Source: Syntrophus sp. (in: bacteria)
GTDB lineage: Bacteria; Desulfobacterota; Syntrophorhabdia; Syntrophorhabdales; Syntrophorhabdaceae
Reading direction: 5' to 3'
DNA length: 52,690 bases
Assembly (NCBI GenBank): GCA_013824835.1
Contig: PNOM01000010.1
Span: 1 to 52,690, forward strand
Positions 26,457 to 34,949 of the stretch are shown here, one piece after another. The first letter of the stretch is position 1, and each line of letters starts with the position of its first letter. Made by a program: the position numbers and the translations under genes. The notes under the pieces were generated by a model. That model saw nothing but the letters and a program-made list of their open reading frames with translations. It made no database searches and was not told where the DNA came from.

Positions 26457-27944
26457 ATGGGAAGAGTATATCTTGTTGGTGCAGGTCCTGGTGACCCTAA
26501 ACTGATTACAGTGAGGGGCCTGGAATTAATCCGGAAAGCAGATTCAATTATCTATGATTATCTCGCAAACACAAGTCTTCTTGGTTATGCAAGAAAGGAT
26601 GCGGAACTTGTGTATGTGGGCAAACAGGCATCCCGCCATGCCTTGTCACAGGACAAGATAAATACCCTCCTTGTGCAAAAAGCTCATGAACGGGAGGTTG
26701 TGGTAAGGCTTAAAGGGGGAGATCCCTTTATATTTGGCAGGGGTGGTGAAGAAGCAGCTTTTCTGGTAGAAAATGGAATAGATTTTGAGATCATTCCTGG
26801 GATAACTTCCGCCATCGCAGTTCCTGCGTATGCAGGTATCCCTTTGACCCATAGAGGGTATGCCTCCAGCGCAGCCTTTATTACGGGACACGAGGATGAA
26901 GGGAAAGCAAATTCAGCAATAAAGTGGCATGAATTGGCTAATGGAGTGGATACGCTTGTGTTCTTGATGGGCATAAAGAATCTGGAAGAGATAAAAACAA
27001 GACTCATTAAAGAAGGCAGAGACCCTCAAACCCATGCATGTGTGATCCAGTGGGGTACTCTCTCCAGGCAGAAGGTTGTGACCGGGTCTTTGCAGGAGAT
27101 TGACTTTCTTGCACAACAAGCCGGTATAGAGCCGCCGGGGATTATTCTTGTTGGGGATGTTGTTGCATTAAGAGAAAAGCTTAGATGGTTTGAGAAACGG
27201 CCTCTTTTTGGCAAAAAGGTAGCGGTTACCAGGGCACCCCATCAATCAATGAAGCTTGGAGAACTGCTCTCAGAAAAGGGTGCTGATGTGATCTATATTC
27301 AGACGATAGAGGTCACTACTATTGAACCGAACAAGAAGCTCTCAGAGGCAATAGAACGTATTAAAGAGTACTATTGCATAATATTTACAAGCGTAAACGG
27401 TGTCTCTGTTTTCTTTGACAGTCTATTCGAAAATGGTAAAGATACAAGGGCTCTCGGTGGAGCGAAGGTTCTGCCTATTGGAACAGCAACAGCAGCGCTT
27501 CTAAAATCAAGGGGCATTGTACCGGATTTTATGCCTGAATACTTTACCTCAGAGGGGATTATCGGGGTGCTTGAAAAAATGGAAATAAAGGGACGCAAAT
27601 TTCTTTTGCCCAGGGCTGAAGATGCCCGTGATGTGATTGTGAAGTATATAAAAGAGCAGGGTGGCCAATGTGATGTAATCCCCGTGTACAGGACTACCTT
27701 GCCGGAAAACCCCGTATCGCTCATTGAGAAACCTGACATCATTACTTTTACAAGCTCTTCGACAGTAACAAATTTTATCACCCTCTACGGCAAGGATGTC
27801 CTAGAGAATGCCTGTATTGCATCAATCGGGCCTATTACAAGTGAAACATTGGAACAATATCAGATTAAAGCCGATATAGAGGCTTCACAATATGATATTG
27901 ACGGGCTTGTGGATGCCATAGTAAGGTATACAAATAAAAACTGA
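26457..27944 (+). CDS. Uroporphyrinogen-III methyltransferase / uroporphyrinogen-III synthase fusion
   Basis: This 495-residue cytoplasmic enzyme joins two steps of tetrapyrrole synthesis. Residues 1-245 are a CobA-type methyltransferase with VYLVGAGPGDP, VRLKGGDPFIFGRGGEEA and VPAYAGIPLTHRG, which turns uroporphyrinogen III into precorrin-2 for sirohaem or B12. Residues about 250-495 are a HemD-type synthase with VAVTRAPHQS, IIFTSVNGV, FTSSSTVTNF and a C-terminal DGLVDAI helix, which closes hydroxymethylbilane. Such fusions are common in anaerobes. No other haem or cobalamin gene is in the window. It converges with the small gene at 27960. Confidence 0.94.
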   Translation: MGRVYLVGAGPGDPKLITVRGLELIRKADSIIYDYLANTSLLGYARKDAELVYVGKQASRHALSQDKINTLLVQKAHEREVVVRLKGGDPFIFGRGGEEAAFLVENGIDFEIIPGITSAIAVPAYAGIPLTHRGYASSAAFITGHEDEGKANSAIKWHELANGVDTLVFLMGIKNLEEIKTRLIKEGRDPQTHACVIQWGTLSRQKVVTGSLQEIDFLAQQAGIEPPGIILVGDVVALREKLRWFEKRPLFGKKVAVTRAPHQSMKLGELLSEKGADVIYIQTIEVTTIEPNKKLSEAIERIKEYYCIIFTSVNGVSVFFDSLFENGKDTRALGGAKVLPIGTATAALLKSRGIVPDFMPEYFTSEGIIGVLEKMEIKGRKFLLPRAEDARDVIVKYIKEQGGQCDVIPVYRTTLPENPVSLIEKPDIITFTSSSTVTNFITLYGKDVLENACIASIGPITSETLEQYQIKADIEASQYDIDGLVDAIVRYTNKN

Positions 27945-27959
27945 TGTATATCTTGAGGG

Positions 27960-28115
27960 TTAGGCTTTTATATCTTTGACCTTTCTTTTTATTATTTTTC
28001 CTTTGTCCTTAGGGAAATCTGCCTTGATATAGACGTTTTTCTCAAAAGCATGCTCTACTACACCTTCCATCTCTTTTTTTGCAAAAGAGAATTTTACTCT
28101 GTCTCCTGTCTTCAT
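27960..28115 (-). CDS. Small basic protein of 51 residues, function unknown
   Basis: The ATG at 28115 follows directly after the stop codon of the FmdB-like gene, and GGAGG lies within the last codons of that gene. The protein begins MKTGDRVKFSFAKKEMEGVVE, is rich in lysine and is predicted to be strand-rich, like a small SH3-type or KOW-type fold. There is no signal peptide or membrane segment. The good ribosome site, tight spacing and complete frame make it a real gene. Nothing here shows its function; it is co-transcribed with the zinc-ribbon gene. Confidence 0.7.
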   Translation of the reverse strand: MKTGDRVKFSFAKKEMEGVVEHAFEKNVYIKADFPKDKGKIIKRKVKDIKA

Positions 28116-28442
28116 CTATCCTCCAGTATGTTCTGCGCTTTTAGTTTCCGTCTTGGTTTCTGATTTTGTTGCGGTTGAGACAGCCTCTGCCGTCGCAGAT
28201 GGAGCTGTTTCGGTTGTAGTTTCTTCTTTTTCCTTGTGTTTTATGTTGCCAACCGTATCTACAGGTTTTTTGTAGTCTGTTACATACCATCCGGTACCCT
28301 TTAAATGAAAGGAACACTGTGAGATCAGTTTATTGAGTGCGCCTCCGCAAACCCGACATTTATTTAGCGGATTATCCCCAATTTTTTGAAATATCTCAAA
28401 TGTCTTCCCGCAATTATCGCATTCGTATTCGTAAATAGGCAT
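28116..28442 (-). CDS. FmdB-like zinc-ribbon protein
   Basis: The 108-residue protein begins [16 protein letters not shown] and has the FmdB zinc ribbon with C8, C11, C29 and C32. After [13 protein letters not shown] the rest is a low-complexity tail rich in threonine, alanine, serine, glutamate and lysine. FmdB was named as a possible regulator of formamidase, but the family role is unproven. The start at 28442 has GGAGG seven bases upstream; the in-frame start at 28490 would add 16 residues before the conserved MPIYEY. Its stop touches the next gene. Confidence 0.9.
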   Translation of the reverse strand: MPIYEYECDNCGKTFEIFQKIGDNPLNKCRVCGGALNKLISQCSFHLKGTGWYVTDYKKPVDTVGNIKHKEKEETTTETAPSATAEAVSTATKSETKTETKSAEHTGG

Positions 28443-28678
28443 ACTTCTTCCTCCGAAAAATAACTTCTTACATAATATAATCTTATCCAATAGGTTTCGT
28501 CAAGTTTCTGGTGTGAAGTATTGCTCAAATAGTGCAGATTGCCATGTTTTATGAATGGAGGGTGTTCCTTTATATGGACATTACATGATGGTAATGATAA
28601 AATTGGCGCAGTTTTTCAGTAAGTATAGTGTATGCTTGCATAAGGCTGAATATGATGCAAACGTTGCTTTCGGAGGAG

Positions 28679-28708
28679 ATACCGGTTTGTTTGACATAAA
28701 ACCGGTAT
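28679..28708 (+). promoter_or_regulatory. 10-bp inverted repeat in the polysaccharide leader
   Basis: ATACCGGTTT (28679-28688) and AAACCGGTAT (28699-28708) are perfect inverted repeats with a ten-base loop. No T-run follows, so it is not a simple terminator. It ends eleven bases before the ops element and may form part of the same leader signal. The gene-free stretch 28443-28926 contains this, the ops element and a TATGAT box at 28879-28884 with a poor -35. Confidence 0.65.
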
Positions 28709-28718
28709 TAGGCCAAAT

Positions 28719-28730
28719 GGCGGTAGCTTG
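28719..28730 (+). promoter_or_regulatory. ops element for RfaH-type antitermination
   Basis: GGCGGTAGCTTG matches the ops consensus GGCGGTAGCGTG at 11 of 12 positions, with the mismatch at a base that varies among known sites. ops pauses RNA polymerase and recruits RfaH or another NusG paralogue to suppress termination in long cell-surface operons. It lies 197 bases before the first gene of the polysaccharide locus, where such elements are found. No NusG paralogue is encoded in the window. Confidence 0.6.
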
Positions 28731-28926
28731 TTTAAAATGTGCAAAAAAATTGTGAATAAAGTGCTTTTGTCAGATGGACCAATTACCAACCATGCATAAA
28801 TTAATGGATTCGCTGTCACTTTATTAAAGAAAAGATAGTTGACTCTGGCAGCATTCGGACAACATTATGACAATAAAGTATGATAATAGGAAAAGCCTTG
28901 ACCAATATAGATGAGGGGTAAAATTT

Positions 28927-29919
28927 ATGCTAAACGATAAGACGATACTTATTACGGGTGGTACAGGTTCTTTTGGAAAAAAAGCAACCGAAATTATTTT
29001 AAAGAACTTCAAGCCAAAGAAATTAATAATATTTAGTCGCGATGAGCTAAAGCAATTCGAAATGGCACAGAAGTTTTCAGACTCAAAGTATAAGTGCATT
29101 CGTTATTTTATTGGCGATATAAGGGATAAAGAGCGGTTACATAGAGCCTTCCATAATGTTGATTATGTTATTCATGCGGCAGCCCTCAAACAGGTTCCTG
29201 CAGCGGAATATAATCCGTTTGAGGCTGTAAAGACAAACATACTTGGTGCGCAAAATCTTATCAACGTAGCAATTGATCAAGGTGTAAAAAAAGTCATTGC
29301 CCTTAGTACTGATAAAGCTGCAAATCCCATCAACCTTTACGGCGCTACCAAGCTCTGTTCGGACAAGTTGTTTATAGCAGGAAATTCATACGTTGGTGAG
29401 GATGATACTGAATTCAGCGTGGTACGTTATGGTAACGTAGCAGGAAGTAGGGGCAGCGTAATACCATTTTTCCTCAGGTTAAGAGAAAGCGGGATTCTAC
29501 CCATTACAGATCCCCGCATGACTCGTTTCTGGATTACCCTGGAACAGGGTGTCAATTTTGTTTTGAGCTCTCTTAAACACATGGTAGGTGGTGAACTCTT
29601 TGTACCTAAGATCCCAAGCATGAATATTGTGGATTTGGCAAAAGTTATTGCTCCGGAATGCAAGATAGAAATAATCGGTATACGCCCTGGTGAAAAGTTA
29701 CATGAAATAATGGTGACCAAAGATGATGCGCGTAAAACCATTGAATTTGATAATTTCTATATAATTCAGCCTGATTTTGGATTTTGGAAAAAGCGTTTTA
29801 TTAATCAAAATAATGGTAAACCGGTTTCTGAAGGTTTTGAATATAATTCAGGTACAAATCCTTGGCAACTGACGACAGAGGGGATGGATAAAATCATCAG
29901 AAGTCTGGAGATGCTATGA
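28927..29919 (+). CDS. pseB: UDP-N-acetylglucosamine 4,6-dehydratase (inverting), PseB
   Basis: PseB makes the 4-keto-6-deoxy-L-arabino intermediate, the first step towards pseudaminic acid. The 330-residue SDR has TGGTGSFGKK at residues 10-19 for NADP, the HAAALKQVPAAEYNPFEAVKTN motif, STDKAANPINLYGATK (active-site D, K, Y and K) and RPGEKLHE near the end, all diagnostic of the inverting dehydratase. A GAGGGGT lies before the ATG. It opens the polysaccharide locus, and its end overlaps pseC by four bases. Confidence 0.93.
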   Translation: MLNDKTILITGGTGSFGKKATEIILKNFKPKKLIIFSRDELKQFEMAQKFSDSKYKCIRYFIGDIRDKERLHRAFHNVDYVIHAAALKQVPAAEYNPFEAVKTNILGAQNLINVAIDQGVKKVIALSTDKAANPINLYGATKLCSDKLFIAGNSYVGEDDTEFSVVRYGNVAGSRGSVIPFFLRLRESGILPITDPRMTRFWITLEQGVNFVLSSLKHMVGGELFVPKIPSMNIVDLAKVIAPECKIEIIGIRPGEKLHEIMVTKDDARKTIEFDNFYIIQPDFGFWKKRFINQNNGKPVSEGFEYNSGTNPWQLTTEGMDKIIRSLEML

Positions 29920-31067
29920 AACAGATCCCATATGCGACGCAATGGATCGAAGAAGATGATATCCTTGCCGTTGCAAACGCACTGAGGTCGTCAAATCTTA
30001 CCCAGGGGTCTTTGGTTGAGGAATTTGAGAAGAGTATTGCACAGTACTGTGGGGCAAAATATGCAGTAGCTGTAAACAGTGGGACTTCAGCATTGCATAT
30101 TGCTTGCCTTGCTGCCGGTATATCTGCTAAAGATGAAGTCATTACGTCAGCTAATACTTTTGTTGCTTCCGCCAACTGTGTACTTTATTGTGGTGGGAAA
30201 CCCGTATTTGCTGATATAGAAGCTAAAACGGCTCTTGTTGATCCAATAGATATCAAGAGGAAAATTTCAAACAAAACAAAAGCAATAATTCCTGTTCATT
30301 TTGCAGGGCAGCCTGCGGATATGGAAGAAATTTGTAAAATTGCCAAAGAAAATAATTTGACAATCATTGAAGATGCTGCTCATGCAATTGGGGCAAAATA
30401 TAGATCACAAAACGGCCGGGATTGGGTCAAAGTAGGTTCTTGTTTCCATTCAGACATGACAATATTAAGCTTTCATGCGATTAAACACATAACAACGGGC
30501 GAAGGGGGAATGGTTTTAACTAATGATCATGATTTGTATGAAAAATTGGTGTTTTATAGATCCCATGGGATTACAAGAAACATCAAATACATGAAAGAAG
30601 CCGAGGGTATCTGGTATTACGAGATGCACGACCTGGGTTTTAATTACCGCTTAACGGACATGCAATGCGCCCTTGGCATAAGTCAACTGAAGAAATTGGA
30701 CAAATTTATTGCCAGAAGAAAAGAAATAGCAAAGATGTACGATGAAGCATTTTCGAACATGGAGCGAATAGATTTTATAAAAGAAAAGGAAGGATTTGAT
30801 TCTTCGAGACATTTATATGTAGTGCTTGTAGAGAATCGCAAAAATGTGTTTAATTGGCTGAAAGCAGAGACAAATGTCGGGGTTAATGTCCATTACATTC
30901 CTGTCTATTTACATCCATATTATCGACGGTTGGGTTATGAAAGGGGATTATGCCCAACGGCGGAAGAATATTATTCACGTGCAATTTCAATTCCAATGTT
31001 TCCGAAACTCACTAACGATGAAATCGAATATGTAATTGAAAAAATAAAAAAGTGGTTACAGGCGTAA
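29916..31067 (+). CDS. pseC: UDP-4-amino-4,6-dideoxy-N-acetyl-L-altrosamine transaminase, PseC
   Basis: PseC uses PLP and glutamate to aminate C4 of the PseB product. The 383-residue DegT-fold protein has ALRSSNLTQGSLVEEFE, NSGTSALHIA, VHFAGQPADM, EDAAHAIGA and the PLP lysine in SFHAIKHITTGEGG, and ends with IPMFPKLTNDEIEYV. The start overlaps the stop of pseB (ATGA). It directly follows pseB as in Helicobacter and Campylobacter type clusters. A weak alternative is another sugar 4-aminotransferase, but pairing with pseB makes PseC the best call. Confidence 0.92.
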   Translation: MKQIPYATQWIEEDDILAVANALRSSNLTQGSLVEEFEKSIAQYCGAKYAVAVNSGTSALHIACLAAGISAKDEVITSANTFVASANCVLYCGGKPVFADIEAKTALVDPIDIKRKISNKTKAIIPVHFAGQPADMEEICKIAKENNLTIIEDAAHAIGAKYRSQNGRDWVKVGSCFHSDMTILSFHAIKHITTGEGGMVLTNDHDLYEKLVFYRSHGITRNIKYMKEAEGIWYYEMHDLGFNYRLTDMQCALGISQLKKLDKFIARRKEIAKMYDEAFSNMERIDFIKEKEGFDSSRHLYVVLVENRKNVFNWLKAETNVGVNVHYIPVYLHPYYRRLGYERGLCPTAEEYYSRAISIPMFPKLTNDEIEYVIEKIKKWLQA

Positions 31068-31092
31068 TAGAGATTTTGCGAAGGATCTTTAC

Positions 31093-31980
31093 ATGAAAAT
31101 AGGTTTGGGCACAGTGCAGTTTGGTCAGAATTATGGTGTATCCAATAAACATGGCATTACCCCTGAAGGGGAAGTGCGGGACGTTCTGACATTTGCCTGG
31201 GAAAATGGTATCACCCTTTTGGATACTGCAGTGTTGTATGGCGCCAGCGAGGAAGTCGTCGGCCGTAGTATTCCGTCGCATGCATCCTTCACGATTGTAA
31301 CCAAAACCCCCACTTTTCAGAATACCAAGATTGAAAAAGAAGATGCTGTCAGGCTCAAAGACGCTTTTCAGGGATCTCTCGATAAATTGAGACAGCCAAA
31401 TCTATATGGCCTGCTTGTCCACCATGCTATCGACTTATTAAAAGACGGTGGCCAATATCTCTGGGAGGGCATGCAAGATCTGAAGGAAATGGGTTTAGTG
31501 CAGAAGATTGGAGCTTCCTTGTATTCGCCTCTGGAGCTCAATTATTTTTTAGAAAAATATGCCCCGGACATTGTTCAAATGCCGGTAAATGTCTTCGATC
31601 AGCGAATGGTTCAAAATGGCTATCTTCAACATCTTAATAGCCTGGGCGTCGAGATCCACAGCCGTTCGGTTTTTCTTCAGGGCTTGCTTCTAATGACACC
31701 GGGGGAGATGCCGACATACTTTAATTCAGTCAGGGATGTGATGCTGCGATATCGCGAGGCTCTGCAAAAGCAAGATATTAATCCTCTTGAGGCGGCACTG
31801 ATGTTTGTTTACCGGCAACCGGAAATCGATTATGTAATTGTAGGGATCAACAATCAAGCGCACTTGAAAGAAATACTAAACGTGGCCAATAATATAGATC
31901 TCTTGCGGCGCTTTAATTTTTCAATATATGCTGTCAATGAGGAAGCCATAATCAACCCATCCTTATGGAGGCTACAATGA
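31093..31980 (+). CDS. Aldo/keto reductase in the nonulosonate module
   Basis: The 295-residue (beta/alpha)8 protein has the start KIGLGTVQFGQNYGVSN, the active-site segment LLDTAVLYGASEE with aspartate and tyrosine, the lysine in VTKTP and the histidine in LVHHA. It ends with DYVIVGINNQAHLKEIL. Reductases of this kind are seen in some nonulosonic acid loci, where their substrate is not settled; reduction of a keto-sugar or of the nonulosonate itself is possible. Its stop overlaps the start of the next gene by four bases. Confidence 0.85.
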   Translation: MKIGLGTVQFGQNYGVSNKHGITPEGEVRDVLTFAWENGITLLDTAVLYGASEEVVGRSIPSHASFTIVTKTPTFQNTKIEKEDAVRLKDAFQGSLDKLRQPNLYGLLVHHAIDLLKDGGQYLWEGMQDLKEMGLVQKIGASLYSPLELNYFLEKYAPDIVQMPVNVFDQRMVQNGYLQHLNSLGVEIHSRSVFLQGLLLMTPGEMPTYFNSVRDVMLRYREALQKQDINPLEAALMFVYRQPEIDYVIVGINNQAHLKEILNVANNIDLLRRFNFSIYAVNEEAIINPSLWRLQ

Positions 31981-34067
31981 TTAATATCCTCGCTATCCTC
32001 CAAGCTCGTGTTTCATCCACTCGACTACCGGGGAAGGTGCTTAAGCAGATCATGGGACGACCTATGTTGGCCCTCCAGGTTGAGAGGGTTCTGCAGGCCA
32101 AAAAAACCGATCAACTTGTCATTGCTACTAGTACTGATCCTAATGACAATGGGCTTGAAGCACTTTGTCGGGAAATAAATGCACCCTGCTATAGAGGCAG
32201 CCTGAATGATGTTCTTGATCGATTTTATAAGGCTGCACAATTCTGGAAGCCGAAGCACATAGTTAGAACCACGGGGGACTGCCCCTTGATCGATCCGGAA
32301 ATAATAGATGCTGTAATTGCTTTTTATCTTAATGGTAACTACGATTATGTGTCAAATGCTTTAGAACCAACCTTTCCAGATGGTTTGGATATAGAAATCT
32401 TCCGTTTTTCTGTTTTAGAAGAGGTTTGGAAGGAAGCACTTCTGCCCTCGCAGCGCGAGCATGTTACCCCATTTATCTACCAGCAACCTGACCGATACCG
32501 GATAGGCTGTTACAAGAACAGAGAAGATCTGTCACATCTGCGTTGGACAGTGGATGAGGCGGAGGATTTTGAGTTCATTACAAAAATCTATAATGAACTT
32601 TATCCAACTAAACCTGATTTTCGTATGGCTGATATTTTAAACCTGATAAATAAGAAGCCCGATCTTCTCGAATTGAACAAAAAATATCAAAGGAACGAAG
32701 GAATGATACATTCATTAGAGGAAGATAGAAAAATGGAAGCGATGAAGAAGTTTAATCTCTGTAAATCTATGGCCCTTCAGGAACATGCGAAGAAAAGGAT
32801 ACCGGGACTATCACAGCTTCTTTCGAAGCGTCCCGATATGTTCAGTTATGGCGTCTGGCCGGGTTATTGCAGCCAGGCAAAGGGTGTTGAGGTTTGGGAT
32901 CTGGACGGTAATCGCTACATTGACATGAGCATCGGTGGCATTGGCGCAAACGTGCTCGGATATGCTGACCCCGATGTAGATGCTGCCGTCAAGACTGCCA
33001 TTGATAAAGGAGTAAGTTCGTCTTTAAATTGTCCAGAAGAGGTAGAACTGGCTGATTTACTTTGTGAGCTTCATCCCTGGGCTGAGAAAGTTCGGTTTGC
33101 AAGAACAGGTGGTGAATCTATGGCTATTGCTGTACGCATTGCCAGGGCTTATACTGGGCGTGATAAAATTGCGTTTTGTGGCTATCATGGATGGCATGAC
33201 TGGTATTTGTCAGCAAATCTCGGAACCAAAAACGCACTTGGTGAACATCTCATATCGGGTTTAAATCCTGAAGGTGTTCCGAAGGGGCTTATTGGCACGG
33301 CACTTCCATTCCGATACAATCATATCGAGGAGCTTAAGGAGATAGTTAACAAAAACAAGAATGAGATTGCAGCAATTGTTATGGAACCAATCCGGAGCGA
33401 TTCTCCTTTACCTGGTTTCTTCGAAGAAGTCAGATCTATCGCAGATGAGTTCCGAGCCGTTCTTATTATAGATGAGATCTCTGCAGGTTTTCGTATGAAT
33501 AGCGGTGGTGCCCATCTAATTCTTGGTATTGATCCTGATATTGCCGTGTTTTCAAAAGCATTAGGTAACGGATATCCCATCGGTGCGATCATTGGAAAAT
33601 CAGAAGTTATGGAAGCAGCACAGAAAAGCTTTATCAGTAGCACCAACTGGACGGAGAGGATTGGACCTACGGCAGGTATCGCAATGATCCACAAGCATAG
33701 ACAATTCGATGTGGGAAGCCATCTCATGAAAATCGGAACAATGGTACAGGAAGGTTGGAAGATGCTTTCAGAAAAGCATGGCCTCTCGATACATATTGGA
33801 GGTATACCTCCCTTGAGTCATTTTACCTTTGAACATGAAAATGGGTTTATTTTAAAGGCCCTTTTCATACAGTATATGCTGGAAAAAGGTTTTCTTGCAT
33901 CAACGCTTTTCTATTCCATGTATGCCCATCAAGAAGAGCACGTTGAGCAATATCTGAAAGCAGCAGACCAGGCATTTGGCATGATAAAAGACTCCATGGA
34001 AGCTGGCCATCCGGAAAACGACCTGCTCGGACAGCCCTCTGTAGCTGGATTCAAGAGGCTTAACTAA
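31977..34067 (+). CDS. Fusion of an SpsF/PseF-like cytidylyltransferase and a class III aminotransferase
   Basis: Residues 1-245 form a nucleotidyltransferase with LAILQARVSSTRLPGK, the TGDCPLIDPEI motif and RWTVDEAEDFEFI, as in SpsF-type CMP-sugar synthetases. Residues about 275-696 form a PLP fold-type I domain related to glutamate-1-semialdehyde aminomutase, with FARTGGESMAIAVRIARAY, YHGWHDW and the PLP lysine in FSKALGNGYPIGA. The start at 31977 has GGAGG five bases upstream and overlaps the previous stop; the ATG at 31965 is less likely. The first domain probably makes the CMP-nonulosonate and the second aminates a keto-sugar. Both parts look complete. Confidence 0.88.
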   Translation: MINILAILQARVSSTRLPGKVLKQIMGRPMLALQVERVLQAKKTDQLVIATSTDPNDNGLEALCREINAPCYRGSLNDVLDRFYKAAQFWKPKHIVRTTGDCPLIDPEIIDAVIAFYLNGNYDYVSNALEPTFPDGLDIEIFRFSVLEEVWKEALLPSQREHVTPFIYQQPDRYRIGCYKNREDLSHLRWTVDEAEDFEFITKIYNELYPTKPDFRMADILNLINKKPDLLELNKKYQRNEGMIHSLEEDRKMEAMKKFNLCKSMALQEHAKKRIPGLSQLLSKRPDMFSYGVWPGYCSQAKGVEVWDLDGNRYIDMSIGGIGANVLGYADPDVDAAVKTAIDKGVSSSLNCPEEVELADLLCELHPWAEKVRFARTGGESMAIAVRIARAYTGRDKIAFCGYHGWHDWYLSANLGTKNALGEHLISGLNPEGVPKGLIGTALPFRYNHIEELKEIVNKNKNEIAAIVMEPIRSDSPLPGFFEEVRSIADEFRAVLIIDEISAGFRMNSGGAHLILGIDPDIAVFSKALGNGYPIGAIIGKSEVMEAAQKSFISSTNWTERIGPTAGIAMIHKHRQFDVGSHLMKIGTMVQEGWKMLSEKHGLSIHIGGIPPLSHFTFEHENGFILKALFIQYMLEKGFLASTLFYSMYAHQEEHVEQYLKAADQAFGMIKDSMEAGHPENDLLGQPSVAGFKRLN

Positions 34068-34172
34068 TGTGTTTTTATCGGGCAGATGCTGATTTTAATA
34101 CTCGATACGATCTTGCTCGCACTGTGTTTTTGTTTCAATATGTATCAATGGAGTGTTGAACTTTTTTAACTT

Positions 34173-34940
34173 ATGAATTTTCCATTCAGATTAGGACTCA
34201 AGCTCTATTCAACAAATACTGATTTGATAAAAGATGTATTAGCTCTAAAAGACATATTCTATGATTTTATAGAATTATATATTATCCCTGGTTCCTATAA
34301 AAAAACTATAAATGAATGGAAAATGCTTGATATTCCATACGTTATCCATGCCCCACATTTTTTTCACGGTGTGAATCTTGCTCAAGCAGAAAGAATGGAG
34401 TTGAATCTAAGAAGCTACCGGGAAACAATAGAGTTTGCAGACTGCCTTGATTCAAGCATCATCATTGCTCATGGTGGAAATAACGGTTCTTTACGTGAGA
34501 CAATTCGACAACTCATACTGATCAACGATAACCGAATACTAATCGAAAATAAACCGAAAGTTGGACTTAATGACGAATTATGTATTGGCTGGTCAGCGGC
34601 TGAAATTCAGAGGATATGCGACGAAGGCATGCTACGAGGGATTGCCCTTGACTTTGTCCATGCTTCTTGTGCAGCAAATTCATCAAATATTGACACAATG
34701 ACGCTTGTGGAAGAATTGATGCTGGCCAACCCAAGAATCTATCATCTCTCTGATGGAGATATCCTGTCCGAGAAAGATATGCACTATAACTTGGGAATGG
34801 GGAGCTTAAATCTTTCAAATTTTATTTCAATCGTTCCTGTAAATAGCTTGTTGACTCTTGAAACTCCCCGAGACCCGTCTATGGGATTACTCGATTTTGT
34901 GCATGATGTTAACTACTTGAACAAAATTGCAAACAAATGA
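34173..34940 (+). CDS. TIM-barrel protein of the AP endonuclease 2 / sugar isomerase type
   Basis: The 255-residue protein has motifs of xylose-isomerase-like TIM barrels: YVIHAPHFFHGVNLA, SIIIAHGGNNG, ILIENKP, ALDFVHAS, IYHLSDGD and TLETPRDP, with histidines and acidic residues placed as metal ligands. It is not a DNA-repair enzyme by context. It could be an epimerase or isomerase acting on a sugar of the locus. A 105-base gap with no good ribosome site precedes it, so the exact start is uncertain. It ends nine bases before pseI. Confidence 0.75.
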   Translation: MNFPFRLGLKLYSTNTDLIKDVLALKDIFYDFIELYIIPGSYKKTINEWKMLDIPYVIHAPHFFHGVNLAQAERMELNLRSYRETIEFADCLDSSIIIAHGGNNGSLRETIRQLILINDNRILIENKPKVGLNDELCIGWSAAEIQRICDEGMLRGIALDFVHASCAANSSNIDTMTLVEELMLANPRIYHLSDGDILSEKDMHYNLGMGSLNLSNFISIVPVNSLLTLETPRDPSMGLLDFVHDVNYLNKIANK

Positions 34941-34949
34941 GGCTGAGTA

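Noticed and set aside
28555..28755. 66-codon open frame in the polysaccharide leader
   Set aside because: It has no convincing ribosome site or recognisable domain and contains the inverted repeat and ops element, which explain the region better.
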